Shown here: in pieces, positions 1 to 9,023 of the stretch
How positions within the stretch are numbered: the first letter of the stretch is position 1
Layout: each line of letters begins with the position of its first letter
Assembly: GCA_022796795.1 (NCBI GenBank)
Contig: JAAWJI010000013.1
Span: 16,081-80,080, forward strand
Reading direction: 5' to 3'
Source of the DNA: Lachnospiraceae bacterium
GTDB taxonomy: Bacteria > Bacillota > Clostridia > Lachnospirales > Lachnospiraceae
DNA: 64,000 nt
The notes under the pieces: generated by a model
The model's input: only the letters and a program-made list of their open reading frames with translations
The model's database searches: none
What the model was told of the DNA's origin: nothing
Translations under genes and position numbers: made by a program

Positions 1-605
1 TCCCGAACAAATTCATGCAGCTTTTTAAATTCTCCCAAGGCGCTCTCATAAAACATTTCCAGGCTGGCTGCTATCCCTTCCACCAGAGGCGCCAAGGTTC
101 CGTAAATCTCATTCTCCTCTTTCCTGCTGATAATTTGCGCCAGACAGTCCGCCCTGATATCCGTAATTTCTTTCTCGGCGGTTTTGCATATTTCCTCCAG
201 TCCCTCCATACCCGCTTCACTGACCTTGGGCCTTTCGGTAATTGCCACCTCCGCCTTTTCTATTTTTAAAATCTCTGTCATACATTCCTGTAAATGTTGT
301 TCCATCTGTGCACAGACCTGGTCCGCCTCTTCCCCTGCCTGATACATGCGCATACAAGCCCGCAAAGAAGCATCCGATCCTTCCCAGGATGAGAAGGCCC
401 CTGTCTTCACATTCTGCAGTATCACATCTTCATAGACATCTATCATATAGGAAATCAGGTTTTGCAGCTTATCATATTCCGATTGCTGCATGGTCTCATT
501 CAGAACATCCATAACCTTATTGTTTAAATCCTGGACTTGTTCCAAATAATCCTGAAACAGGGCAAAATACCCGTTTGTCTCATTCTCCCGCAGACTAAAC
601 CTCAT
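1..605 (-). CDS. Partial helical WXG-like protein, paralogue of the product at 3660-4394
   Basis: The gene reads leftward off the window edge, so its C-terminus is missing; about 201 residues are visible. The ATG at 603-605 has an AGGAGG box about 10 bases upstream (near 616-622). The protein is predicted to be almost wholly helical with no signal peptide. It carries SSWEGS around residue 74, QAGEEA at 89-94 and AQMEQH at 99-104. The product of the gene two positions upstream has W77, QAGEEA at 92-97 and AQMENH at 102-107 at identical spacing, so the two are paralogues (seen). It follows the FtsK-type ATPase gene by about 60 bases in the same operon. By analogy with WXG100 partners of type VII ATPases it may be a substrate or adaptor (inference). 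Other families of long helical bundles cannot be excluded. Confidence 0.7.
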   Translation of the reverse strand, partial: MRFSLRENETNGYFALFQDYLEQVQDLNNKVMDVLNETMQQSEYDKLQNLISYMIDVYEDVILQNVKTGAFSSWEGSDASLRACMRMYQAGEEADQVCAQMEQHLQECMTEILKIEKAEVAITERPKVSEAGMEGLEEICKTAEKEITDIRADCLAQIISRKEENEIYGTLAPLVEGIAASLEMFYESALGEFKKLHEFVR

Positions 606-668
606 AAAATATACCGCCTCCTTTCTAAAAATATCCTCAGCACGAATCCTTGCGCTGAGGATATAGTT

Positions 669-3647
669 CTACCCATTAAGCAGCTGGTCTATAAAGTTCG
701 GAGCCTGTATATCCTCCAAATTTGATTTGTACATTTTAAAGGGTATATCAAAACCCTTGCTGCGAATTCCGAAATTTACCACAATAGAATCTAAGGGCTG
801 TTTTGTGTATTTGATTTGAAACATGGAATAAAATTTCTCAATATTCCCCGTAACAAAAGCATAATCAAATGCTTTCCGTATGGTCGTATCCTTTAATTCT
901 GATGTGATCATGGAAACCATTAAAATATTTTGGTTTATGGCATTTCGAATGATCTCAACGATCTGACTGGGAATCTTCTCCAATTCATCCAGGCCGTTTA
1001 TCCAAAATACGCCTTTAGCAAAGGAACTTCCGGAAAAGCCGGCGCCTTGGCAGACGGCTTCGTAAACCTGGAGAATATCGTTTCCACAAAGCTGCACCGG
1101 CTCGCTTATGTTTTCCCCCCATAAGGTCCATGTAAGTTTCCCCTGGGAAAAGTCATAATCAGCCTCAGGTATGGGAGGGCGATTTCTTTTATAGCCCATA
1201 TTGCCGTAGGTCTCCTCAAAAATGTGCCTGATAAATGCTCCTATGTATCCCTTAAGTGCCTCTTCTGTCCTCAGAATCTCATTAGGCTCTGACAGTATTC
1301 TGTCCAGGGCTTCCTGAAGCTCTTTTCCCTTTTCAAGTCCTTTTGCATTCTCCTTCTGCGCTGATTTTTTAGCAGCATATTCCTTTTTAAAGGTATTCAC
1401 TGAGGTCTCCACCTGCAAATAACATTTTTCCAGCGTATCTGTCACAGATGTCTTTTTTTCAGGCTCCCTGCCCTCATACCGGTCTTTATAATATAACAGC
1501 GCCCGCCTGAAAATCTTGTGCCGGACCACCGCTATTTTCTGCTCCTCCTTCTTTGTCTCCAGCTCTCCGATTTTTTTATCCAATATCCCAAGGCTTTTTT
1601 CCAGCGCAGCCGCCGTATCCAGGATAAGAGAAAAAATGCCGGCAATCTCCCCGTATACCCTCAGCTTTATCAAATCCGCTTTTGTTCCGTCGCTTAAAAC
1701 AGTAATTTCTCCCGAGCATTTCTCAAGATATGTTACCACCGGATTTACCAGTTTCTTTTTAGACAGGGCCGAAGCCTCCTGCAGGCATTCCGAAATCTGT
1801 GCAATCTGCCTCTCCAGACGTTCCCGTTCCTTTCTGAACTCCCTGTATTCCCGTACCTGCTCGGAATCGGCAAGGAGACAAACCAAATGCTCCTCCAGCT
1901 GGCAGACCCGGGAATACTCCTGCCTTTGCTGAGACAGATATTTGGAAGCAGACTTTCTCAAAAAGTAAACCATCTGCAAATACTCCAGGGCCTTGTCTGT
2001 CTCACATCGACAATAGATCTGAGATGGATATGCCTTTACAGCCTCCTCCATCCGATAGCGTTCCAGAATCAGATTGTTCAGCTCTATGCCAAAATGGTAG
2101 GTTTTCCTGTCAGAACGAAACAGATTTTCTGCCAGCAGCTTTCGTATTCTGGCTGCATCCTCCGGATTAGGCGCAGCAATCATCACTGCCTTATTTCTCC
2201 CCTTCTCGATATAAAAGGAAACCTTATCATTGGGAAGAGGAGAATACATCACACTCTTCCCCAATATAATTCCGTCAAACAGTCCCTTATTTCTGGATAC
2301 CAGCTCATTTTTTCGTTCCCGAATCCGCTCCAGATCTCTTCTATAATCGTTTTCTGTCTCCTGCAGCTCCTCCCGGTAGAACTTCTGCTTTTCCGTCTTG
2401 TAGCTTAGGTCAAACTTCTTGCTCTCAAGCTTAATCTCATCCAGATACCCATAGAAGGGCATTTTTTCATCCCCGTCATCGTCATCCTTTTTATCCGTTT
2501 CAATAAAGGGAACCCGATATTTTTTATTTTTTAATTCGTCACCCGAGTCCATGTTCACCAAAACATAGCCTCGTTCCAAATTCACAGCCTGTCCGTTCCC
2601 CAGAATATCCACGGAAATCTGCTGATTACAGGGCAGGGCCATGCGGATCTTAAAATTTGCCAGAGTATTTCCCCGAAGAGTTCCTGACATTTCCTGAGAT
2701 GCAAAGATAAGATGAAACCCGGTTGCCCGTCCAAGCTTTGTGATGGAATTCAACATGGTCTGAATTTCTTCCCGTTCCCGGCTGGTAGCCTCCGTAAACA
2801 GCTGCTGAAACTCGTCCACAATAAGCAAAACACGAGGCAGCACTAACCCATATTTATTTCGAAACTCCTGAATTTTCGTCACGCCGATTCTGGCAAAAAA
2901 CTCCTGACGCGCCTTCATACAGTCTACCAGATATTGAATCAGAGAAATGACATAACGGATCTCACTGGTGGCAGCGCAGGCATTGATGTGGGGCGTAAAA
3001 GCAGTCATATCATTTTGGGAATCTGCGTCATTCATGTACCTGCTCAGCTCAACCTTTTTAAAGTCTGCCAGATACAGATTCAGTTCCCATGGTGCATATT
3101 CTGTTATCAGGCTTAAAATGAGAGCATTGATAAAAACCGACTTTCCGGATCCTGTTCTTCCCGCTATGAGGCCGTGAACATTATCATCACACATGCGAAC
3201 GGGGGTAAAATCCTCCCGATCGTCATTCAGATTACCCGGACGCAGGTTGATCCCTGTCAAGGTCTTATTCATCCACATCCGATCCCCGTAGGTATCCCCT
3301 GCTCTCAGCAAAGCCTTCTTTTCCAGGGCTATTTTCTGAAAACCCTGTATCTTCTTTGCAAACAGCTCATTGGCTGCATGACTATTGTCGCTTACATCAT
3401 CGAATTCCTTTATAAACTCCAAAGGCTCCGGACAGATGGTAATAACTTCATCCCCGTCAAAGCTATAAACATCTGATCTTTTATTCCCTTTGTCATAGGT
3501 AATTCCAAATTCTTCCGCTTTATACTTGGTGTTCAGAATTTCCAGATCATTGAATTTCCGCACAAACTTTTTTTCAAATTCTACAAGATTTAAAACCCCT
3601 GAGTCACCTGAAATCTCCAAGGTACTTTGATTATCCAGAAAACCCAT
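669..3647 (-). CDS. FtsK/SpoIIIE-type ATPase with coiled-coil insertion and degenerate second ATPase domain
   Basis: A 992-residue P-loop ATPase of the FtsK/SpoIIIE/EssC class, whose members pump DNA or protein substrates. Walker A GRTGSGKS lies at 163-170 and Walker B VLLIVDE at about 273-279, followed by the sensor-like FASQE. A second domain begins near residue 470. It keeps the FtsK-like fold pattern (GRNKAVMIAAPN, then VFWINGLDELE near the end) but has no P-loop lysine, so it looks catalytically dead. A charged helical stretch of roughly 200 residues separates these parts. No transmembrane segment is visible; the membrane anchor may be the large protein encoded first in the operon. The ATG at 3645-3647 follows AGGTGG, which overlaps the end of the preceding gene. 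Tandem domains with only the first fully active recall type VII EssC/EccC (family knowledge). Assignment to secretion is inference. Confidence 0.85.
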   Translation of the reverse strand: MGFLDNQSTLEISGDSGVLNLVEFEKKFVRKFNDLEILNTKYKAEEFGITYDKGNKRSDVYSFDGDEVITICPEPLEFIKEFDDVSDNSHAANELFAKKIQGFQKIALEKKALLRAGDTYGDRMWMNKTLTGINLRPGNLNDDREDFTPVRMCDDNVHGLIAGRTGSGKSVFINALILSLITEYAPWELNLYLADFKKVELSRYMNDADSQNDMTAFTPHINACAATSEIRYVISLIQYLVDCMKARQEFFARIGVTKIQEFRNKYGLVLPRVLLIVDEFQQLFTEATSREREEIQTMLNSITKLGRATGFHLIFASQEMSGTLRGNTLANFKIRMALPCNQQISVDILGNGQAVNLERGYVLVNMDSGDELKNKKYRVPFIETDKKDDDDGDEKMPFYGYLDEIKLESKKFDLSYKTEKQKFYREELQETENDYRRDLERIRERKNELVSRNKGLFDGIILGKSVMYSPLPNDKVSFYIEKGRNKAVMIAAPNPEDAARIRKLLAENLFRSDRKTYHFGIELNNLILERYRMEEAVKAYPSQIYCRCETDKALEYLQMVYFLRKSASKYLSQQRQEYSRVCQLEEHLVCLLADSEQVREYREFRKERERLERQIAQISECLQEASALSKKKLVNPVVTYLEKCSGEITVLSDGTKADLIKLRVYGEIAGIFSLILDTAAALEKSLGILDKKIGELETKKEEQKIAVVRHKIFRRALLYYKDRYEGREPEKKTSVTDTLEKCYLQVETSVNTFKKEYAAKKSAQKENAKGLEKGKELQEALDRILSEPNEILRTEEALKGYIGAFIRHIFEETYGNMGYKRNRPPIPEADYDFSQGKLTWTLWGENISEPVQLCGNDILQVYEAVCQGAGFSGSSFAKGVFWINGLDELEKIPSQIVEIIRNAINQNILMVSMITSELKDTTIRKAFDYAFVTGNIEKFYSMFQIKYTKQPLDSIVVNFGIRSKGFDIPFKMYKSNLEDIQAPNFIDQLLNG

Positions 3648-3659
3648 AGTATCACCACC

Positions 3660-4394
3660 TTAAATATCGTCAAACATCTTTAGCTCTTCTGCAATATCCG
3701 CTGCAGACATGGCTGTATTTGTAGCATTTTCAGCAGATTCTTCATTGTGGGTATCCTGTTGCTGTTTCAGCCGTTCGCTCTCCTCCTTTGCCTCATCTAT
3801 TTTGACGCAAAACTGCTCAAAAGCATTTTTCACTGGCTCTGCAACAGCCCTTACAGCCGGAATCATAAGATGATAGGTTGGACTTTCTTCCCCATCCGTG
3901 ACAAGGGCAGCCTCTGTCTCCTCCCCTATGGTCTCTACCTCCTGAAAACATGTCTCATAAACTTTCTTCAACTCCTCGTAATCCTCGGTATTTACTTCAG
4001 GGCGGCCTGTACTCAGCTGCAGACCGTCTCCCAGGGGATGGCCGGACCAAAATTCCTCAAATAGATTTCTGATATGATTTTCCATCTGGGCGGCTGTTTC
4101 CCCGGCTTCCTCTCCCGCCTGACTGTTCCTTACGGCAGCCGTAAAGCTGCCTTCCCCTTCGCACCACTCCTCAAAGGCCTGGGAAGATACCCGATAGATT
4201 TCCTCATTAAAAGCCATAATAGTCTGATTTACCACACGGACCATGGGCTCATACTGGGTTTTCTGACAAATCCCTTCCATCTCACCAGCCATTCTATTTA
4301 AGCTCTGAGTTAATTCCTCGCACAGATTTCCGTACCTGCTCACCAAATCCTGTTCCATCTCCTCCGATAAATCAAGATGAATATTTTCTGCCAT
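3660..4394 (-). CDS. Helical WXG-like protein, putative partner or substrate of the FtsK-type ATPase
   Basis: A 244-residue acidic helical protein with no signal peptide or membrane segment. The block FEEWCEGEG (W77), QAGEEA (92-97) and AQMENH (102-107) aligns without gaps to the partial protein at the left edge, which shows duplication. A second Trp motif, EEFWSGHPLG, follows at about 113-122. The C-terminal 40 residues are Gln/Glu/Asn-rich and probably flexible. The gene lies 12 bases before the ATPase gene and about 20 after the giant coiled-coil gene, with AGGAGG upstream of its ATG. It therefore belongs to the same transcript. A type VII-like substrate or chaperone role is an inference from the neighbouring ATPase and the WxG-like motif; no known family is recognised with certainty. 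Confidence 0.75.
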   Translation of the reverse strand: MAENIHLDLSEEMEQDLVSRYGNLCEELTQSLNRMAGEMEGICQKTQYEPMVRVVNQTIMAFNEEIYRVSSQAFEEWCEGEGSFTAAVRNSQAGEEAGETAAQMENHIRNLFEEFWSGHPLGDGLQLSTGRPEVNTEDYEELKKVYETCFQEVETIGEETEAALVTDGEESPTYHLMIPAVRAVAEPVKNAFEQFCVKIDEAKEESERLKQQQDTHNEESAENATNTAMSAADIAEELKMFDDI

Positions 4395-4414
4395 GAAAAA
4401 AATCCTCCTTTTAT

Positions 4415-7240
4415 TTATATTTGATACTGTTTTCCATTAAATGAGAGCACCGAATTGTTCAGCAAATATTTTATGTCATAATACATGGTATCCTTCTCTT
4501 CGCTTTCCCTTTCCCAGACCTCTTTTCTACATATAAAGACAGGTAAAAATCCGTATTTATCACATTCCGGAATCAGTTTTTGGATGTCCTCATCCAGTTT
4601 TCCTTTTCTCTCATTGGATTTATAGACAATATACAGGATATTGTAGATCTCCGGTCGCTCCTGCTCCTGATATTTCTTTTCATTGATCTCCTGAATCTGG
4701 ATTCCCTTTTCCAGCAGCCGTTCTCTTTGATTCCAGAAGATTTTGAGCCTTCCCCGTATATCCTCCAGCTTTCCCACAATCTCTATGATATTAAACGCAT
4801 TTCTAGCCACATTGCTCTTAAGCCTGTTGCTTCCGCCCACCTCGTCTACAATCAGCTGCGCATAGGACTCCTTACTGTTCATCCGATATACGGAATACAT
4901 CAGATCCACCAAAAGGGTCTCGATAATCCTTCCCTCTGCCTCTACCTGGGAAACTCCTCCGCTGTCCTCTTCTCCTATTTCGTAGGTAATAACCAGAGGC
5001 TTCCTTTTATGGGTAATTTGAACGACTCTTCTGTGGCCGTATTCGTCTAACTCCCCGCTTTCCGGAAGAATATACAGCTCATCTGACAAATTCCCATGGG
5101 TAAAATCCATGGATGCAGTCCACTTCTCATCCTGCAAATTTCTTTCTATAGCTTTATACCCGCTCTCAAACTCCTTGATAAAAACATTGTTTTCTTGGAT
5201 CTGAGAGTGCAAGTCCTGTATATCTATATTTAAAAACTCAATTTTCTGGGAAAGCTGCTGAATTCTATTCTGTGTACTTTCCTTCTTTCTTTCGTTCTCC
5301 TCTCTTTCCTGTACCGCTGACTCCTTTATCTTTTCTATCTTTCTGCTCTTTTCACGTTCTTCCTCTGCCTTTGTATCCGCCCATTCTGCTGTCAAAAGCC
5401 TTAGCTGCCTGTCATAATCCTCGCCAATATCAATCACCTTATCATCGTGAATTTTTTGCACCTCTCCTCTGCCATAATATGCCTGGTACAAATCATAGCC
5501 GAGAGACTTAATATTCTCCAGCTCCTTCCCCTTTGTCACCTGCATGGCATAGGAAGAAATCCCCTGGAATTCCTGATACTCACAGATCAGCACCACATAT
5601 CTGCATATGGAAGAAAATTCTTTTTTTGTCTGCAAAATGGTATAAATTCCCAGTATAGCTCCGGCTGCCCCAATCAGTAATCCTACAAAGCCGAAGAAAT
5701 CCATGGACAGCTTATGAAAAAGTATCCACAACACAGTTCCAGTCACAGTCAGCAATACACTCATGATTTTCAGCAGCTCACTATTTAAAGCAATGGTACT
5801 GATGCTGCCTCCAAACTGCTGAGCCTCTGCCAGCGCTTCCATAAGCCCCTGATAATCCCGGCTCATGAAATCCGCTTTTTGCTTTTCGCGCTTTACTGCA
5901 TAGGCTGCAGACATGTTCTTTCCCTTCATCAGACTCAAAAGATTCATCCAGGATTCTGTCCTGTTTTCCAACGCCGCAAAAGGAGCATACATTTCCTGCA
6001 GCACCTCATAATAACAGGTATCTCCATTCATAACAAATTCAACAATCTCTTTGTCTATCTTCTCCTGGTATTTCTCCTGCAGTTCTTTTTCTGACACAAT
6101 CTGAGCCTTTACATTTTGTTTCTGAATACGGTTATCTTTCAGCCTTTTCTCAATTTTTTTCTGTATAGCGCGAATCTGACCATCTCTGTCTTCGGTCAGA
6201 TCACAACATATACTTAACGGCTCATTTAACTCCTGATCCCGTTCATATTCCACTTTCTGTAATTCTTCTGCCGCCTTTTCGATTCGCTTATCATATTTGT
6301 CGTGAACCGCACTTTTTTTCCGCTCAATTTCAGAGCTCTTTTTCTTTGCTCTGTTGTTTGCTTTCTGAATATGACCCTTAATGGAATTTAAATTGGAAGT
6401 CTTGCTGCTTTCCAGTCTGACCGTAGGCTTGTTCTGCATCCTGGCTATTTGAATCTGTTCATTATATTGGCTCTCCGTCTCATTGTAGCTCGCTTGGTAT
6501 CTCGCAATTTCGTCCTCAATCAAGCCTACTTCACGTTCCCGCTCTGCCTCCAGATCCTCCAGTTCTTCGTCTCTTAAAGCCGTCTGTTCTTTTACAATCT
6601 TCTCATACCGGTTTACGTTCGGCTGGTATTTGTCAATAATCCCTTGGATCAATTCTTTATACTTCGTAATCTCCGGAGCAAACTTCTCCCGAATAGCATC
6701 CTGCTCCTGCTTCCATCCATTTACAGTGGTCTTACATTCTAAGTCTCCCTGAACAATACTGTCCTCAAATTCATTTATTTTCCTGTTGGACTGATTGATG
6801 TACTGTCTTCTGTCAGCCTCAAAATCTAAAGCTCTTTTTTCTATTCCTGTCAGGTCTTTCTTTAAGTTATCTTCATATTGTGAAAACTGTTTTAGAGCTC
6901 CCGAAAGCCATTGATCGTTTTCTCTTAGTTTCTGTTCTCTTTGCTCTGCCAGCCTGTTTTTTTGCTCCTCAAAAGCAGCCTGGCCCGCAGCCAGCCTGCA
7001 CTGCGTCTGCTCCTCTTCCTCCTGTATCTGGGCGTCCACATTTCTGCCTGTAAATCCCTCTAAAATATGCAGGCTTATCTTCTCTCTTTCTAATTCCTCT
7101 TTTCTTCGTCCCAGCTGTGTCTCGCTGTTTGTAAGCTTTCTATGTAAGTCCTCATCTTCACATTTTTTCTTTCTAAATGTCTCATAGTTATCATGATATT
7201 CCTTTAAAGCCAATGCCGGATTTTCCAAATGCCACTCCAT
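4415..7240 (-). CDS. Giant coiled-coil membrane protein of the FtsK-type operon
   Basis: A 941-residue protein. Residues 1 to about 470 are Glu/Lys/Arg/Gln-rich coiled coil. Two adjacent hydrophobic segments (including VLLTVTGTVLWILF and FFGFVGLLIGAAGAILGI) lie near 490-535. More coiled coil follows to about 700. A globular C-terminal domain of about 220 residues then contains PLVITYEIG, QLIVDEVGG, YNILYIVYK and GFLPVFICRKE. These strands resemble an FtsK/HerA-like core without a Walker A loop (weak inference). It is the first gene after the structured RNA and its terminator at 7298-7329. The likely topology is two membrane passes with both long arms cytoplasmic. It could anchor or gate the soluble ATPase encoded downstream. 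I do not recognise a named family. Confidence 0.8.
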   Translation of the reverse strand: MEWHLENPALALKEYHDNYETFRKKKCEDEDLHRKLTNSETQLGRRKEELEREKISLHILEGFTGRNVDAQIQEEEEQTQCRLAAGQAAFEEQKNRLAEQREQKLRENDQWLSGALKQFSQYEDNLKKDLTGIEKRALDFEADRRQYINQSNRKINEFEDSIVQGDLECKTTVNGWKQEQDAIREKFAPEITKYKELIQGIIDKYQPNVNRYEKIVKEQTALRDEELEDLEAEREREVGLIEDEIARYQASYNETESQYNEQIQIARMQNKPTVRLESSKTSNLNSIKGHIQKANNRAKKKSSEIERKKSAVHDKYDKRIEKAAEELQKVEYERDQELNEPLSICCDLTEDRDGQIRAIQKKIEKRLKDNRIQKQNVKAQIVSEKELQEKYQEKIDKEIVEFVMNGDTCYYEVLQEMYAPFAALENRTESWMNLLSLMKGKNMSAAYAVKREKQKADFMSRDYQGLMEALAEAQQFGGSISTIALNSELLKIMSVLLTVTGTVLWILFHKLSMDFFGFVGLLIGAAGAILGIYTILQTKKEFSSICRYVVLICEYQEFQGISSYAMQVTKGKELENIKSLGYDLYQAYYGRGEVQKIHDDKVIDIGEDYDRQLRLLTAEWADTKAEEEREKSRKIEKIKESAVQEREENERKKESTQNRIQQLSQKIEFLNIDIQDLHSQIQENNVFIKEFESGYKAIERNLQDEKWTASMDFTHGNLSDELYILPESGELDEYGHRRVVQITHKRKPLVITYEIGEEDSGGVSQVEAEGRIIETLLVDLMYSVYRMNSKESYAQLIVDEVGGSNRLKSNVARNAFNIIEIVGKLEDIRGRLKIFWNQRERLLEKGIQIQEINEKKYQEQERPEIYNILYIVYKSNERKGKLDEDIQKLIPECDKYGFLPVFICRKEVWERESEEKDTMYYDIKYLLNNSVLSFNGKQYQI

Positions 7241-7297
7241 TTTCCCTTCCCTCTTTCGTGTTTTGTTGCAAATCCTGATGTCTTATTAAAGAGCAAT

Positions 7298-7329
7298 AAA
7301 AAAGGAACCCGACAAGCAGCCGCAGTTCC
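7298..7329 (-). terminator. Intrinsic terminator ending the structured RNA
   Basis: On the minus strand GGAAC (7325-7329) and GTTCC (7304-7308) enclose a G+C-rich loop region and are followed directly by a run of T (7298-7303). It lies 58 bases before the giant coiled-coil gene, so read-through or conditional antitermination would be needed for operon expression unless a second promoter exists. Confidence 0.6.
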
Positions 7330-7628
7330 CCGCTCTTTAACTTCTCACCGGACTACCTTAGCGGCGAATCCCTCCGCCGCTAAAAGTTTCCCGTGAGAAA
7401 TCAAGAACGAGGTGTAAGTATGCGTCCACACTTACACCTCGCAAATATATGGAAAGGCACAGATATTGATCTGCAAGCACACAAAAATATTGTAATTTAC
7501 TGAAAAATACAGTATAATTACTTTTGTGTATCGCAGACATCTCTGTATTGTGTGGTAGCTGACTTACCATCCTTGCCACAGGGAGCGGCAACTCCCTGTG
7601 GTGGTACACATCGTCTCTTGATTTTCTC
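7298..7628 (-). ncRNA. Candidate structured RNA or long leader upstream of the FtsK-type operon
   Basis: About 330 nt bounded by a strong promoter (7635-7663) and an intrinsic terminator (7298-7329), with perfect internal hairpins. These are a 10-bp stem 7576-7585/7592-7601, a 12-bp stem 7408-7419/7430-7441 and a 9-bp stem 7358-7366/7375-7383. The last is nested inside TTCTCAC/GTGAGAA at 7342-7348/7393-7399. Short additional pairings (GGTA/TACC, CAGA/TCTG, TGTGTA/TACACA) organise the 5' part. No convincing coding sequence fits the structure. I could not match it to tmRNA, RNase P, 6S, T-box, lysine or cobalamin consensus by eye. It is either a free-standing ncRNA or a terminator-controlled leader of the operon starting at 7240. 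Confidence 0.6.
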
Positions 7629-7634
7629 GAATTT

Positions 7635-7663
7635 ATTTTAGCATACACAATACATTTTCACAA
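7635..7663 (-). promoter_or_regulatory. Sigma-A promoter of the structured RNA
   Basis: On the minus strand TTGTGA (7658-7663) and TAAAAT (7635-7640) are separated by 17 bases. The -10 box is extended (TGCTAAAAT). Transcription should start near 7628. Confidence 0.65.
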
Positions 7664-7794
7664 GCACTATTTTATTGCGGTCAGGTTTGTGATCAGGTTT
7701 GTTTCACAAAGATCAAAAATTAGAGCTGCTGCTCTGGTAAATGGATTTACTCTTGCAACAGCTCCATTTCATGGACATTCCATCCTACATTTTC
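7664..7794. other. Intergenic stretch, nothing recognised
   Basis: Between the RNA promoter and the end of the permease gene. I see no coding sequence and no clear terminator hairpin. Confidence 0.4.
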
Positions 7795-9021
7795 TCAGCT
7801 TCTCCGCAGCGCCTCAATCGGACTCATCTTGGCTGCCTTTCTGGCCGGATAAATTCCAAAGAATATTCCCACACAGGAAGAAAACAAGGTTGCCAGGATA
7901 ATCGTCGCCACGCTGATCTTTGGCTCAATGCCCAGCATAGGCAGGGAACAGATTCCCTTGGCTCCCAGGATTCCCAGAATAATGCCGATGATGCCGCCCA
8001 TGGCTGTGATAATAGCCGATTCTGACAGGAACTGCATCATGATAGAGCCGGTTCTGGCCCCCAGGGCCTTTCGGATTCCGATTTCCCGGGTGCGCTCGGT
8101 AACGGACACCAGCATAATATTCATAACGCCGATACCGCCTACCAGCAGGGCGATAGCCGCCACAAAGGAGATAAAGGCCGTAAGCATATCCAGCACCTCT
8201 GTGATGGACGCAATCTGGCTCTCCGCATCCTCCACATAAAACTGATTCTGTCCCTGTACCTGATACCGACGCTCCAGCAGACTTACTATTTCCTGTCCCA
8301 CAGCCGCGCCGCCATAGCCGTTTTCGCAGATCACATAAACTCCATAAAACTCATCCAGAATATAACCAAAGGCATAATTAGACGTGTAAGGCATATAAAA
8401 GCTTACCCGGTCCGTATTATACATCATGGCAGAGGTCAGGCCGCTCTGGCTCTGTTCCTCCTTATATACCCCCACAATGGTAATCTCCTGGGTGGTGTCA
8501 TAGATGGTGGCCTCCACGCTCATTCCCACCACGTCGTCCGTGCCAAAAAGCTTGCGGGCATCATTTTCTCCCACCACGGCCACCAGATTCATAGCCTCCA
8601 CATCCGCGTCTGTAAAGTAGCGTCCATATTTCATTTCCGGATTGTGGGTATAGCGCAGGCCCTCTGTACCCGTGGTCACGTTTAAGGTAAATTCTCCTTT
8701 AGGCGCAATCAGCTTTCCCTGCATGCTGTCTGCCGGCGTGGTGCCCTTGATTCCCTCGATGTTCTCCTCAATCGCCTTCAGATCCTCCGGCGTCAGATAA
8801 ATCATCTCGCTGTCTCCATAGGCGCCGCTCACATAGATCTGGCCTCCTGCAATGGCATTCAGCTCGTCGCTGATGGAGCTTTTCGCTCCCTGGCCAATGG
8901 ACATAATCATAATCACCGAGGAAATACCAATGATGATGCCCAGCATGGTCAGAAAGGAGCGCCCCTTGTTGGCCCTGATATTGTCAATGGCCATCTTAAA
9001 GTATTCCAGTAACTGCGCCAT
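7795..9021 (-). CDS. MacB-like ABC transporter permease
   Basis: A 408-residue permease with the MacB architecture. An N-terminal TM helix (residues 20-45, TMLGIIIGISSVIMIMSIG) precedes an extracytoplasmic periplasmic-core-like domain to about 285. Three C-terminal FtsX-type helices follow, including GGIGVMNIMLVSVTERTREI. It works with the ATPase and adaptor encoded upstream; only 2 bases separate it from the adaptor gene. The start ATG at 9019-9021 is preceded by GGAGG. MacAB-like systems in Firmicutes export peptides, macrolides or lipids, or act as mechanotransducers (family knowledge); the substrate is not readable here. The fusion of permease and ATPase seen in proteobacterial MacB is absent, as is usual in Firmicutes. 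Confidence 0.93.
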   Translation of the reverse strand: MAQLLEYFKMAIDNIRANKGRSFLTMLGIIIGISSVIMIMSIGQGAKSSISDELNAIAGGQIYVSGAYGDSEMIYLTPEDLKAIEENIEGIKGTTPADSMQGKLIAPKGEFTLNVTTGTEGLRYTHNPEMKYGRYFTDADVEAMNLVAVVGENDARKLFGTDDVVGMSVEATIYDTTQEITIVGVYKEEQSQSGLTSAMMYNTDRVSFYMPYTSNYAFGYILDEFYGVYVICENGYGGAAVGQEIVSLLERRYQVQGQNQFYVEDAESQIASITEVLDMLTAFISFVAAIALLVGGIGVMNIMLVSVTERTREIGIRKALGARTGSIMMQFLSESAIITAMGGIIGIILGILGAKGICSLPMLGIEPKISVATIILATLFSSCVGIFFGIYPARKAAKMSPIEALRRS

Positions 9022-9023
9022 CC

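Noticed and set aside
7298..7628. Lysine riboswitch, T-box, tmRNA or RNase P in this RNA
   Set aside because: Key conserved blocks of each (for example TGGAACCGCG or GAGGAAAGTCC) are absent.
7358..7648. 96-codon open frame within the structured RNA region
   Set aside because: It spans the promoter and perfect hairpins; the base-pairing explains the sequence better than coding.
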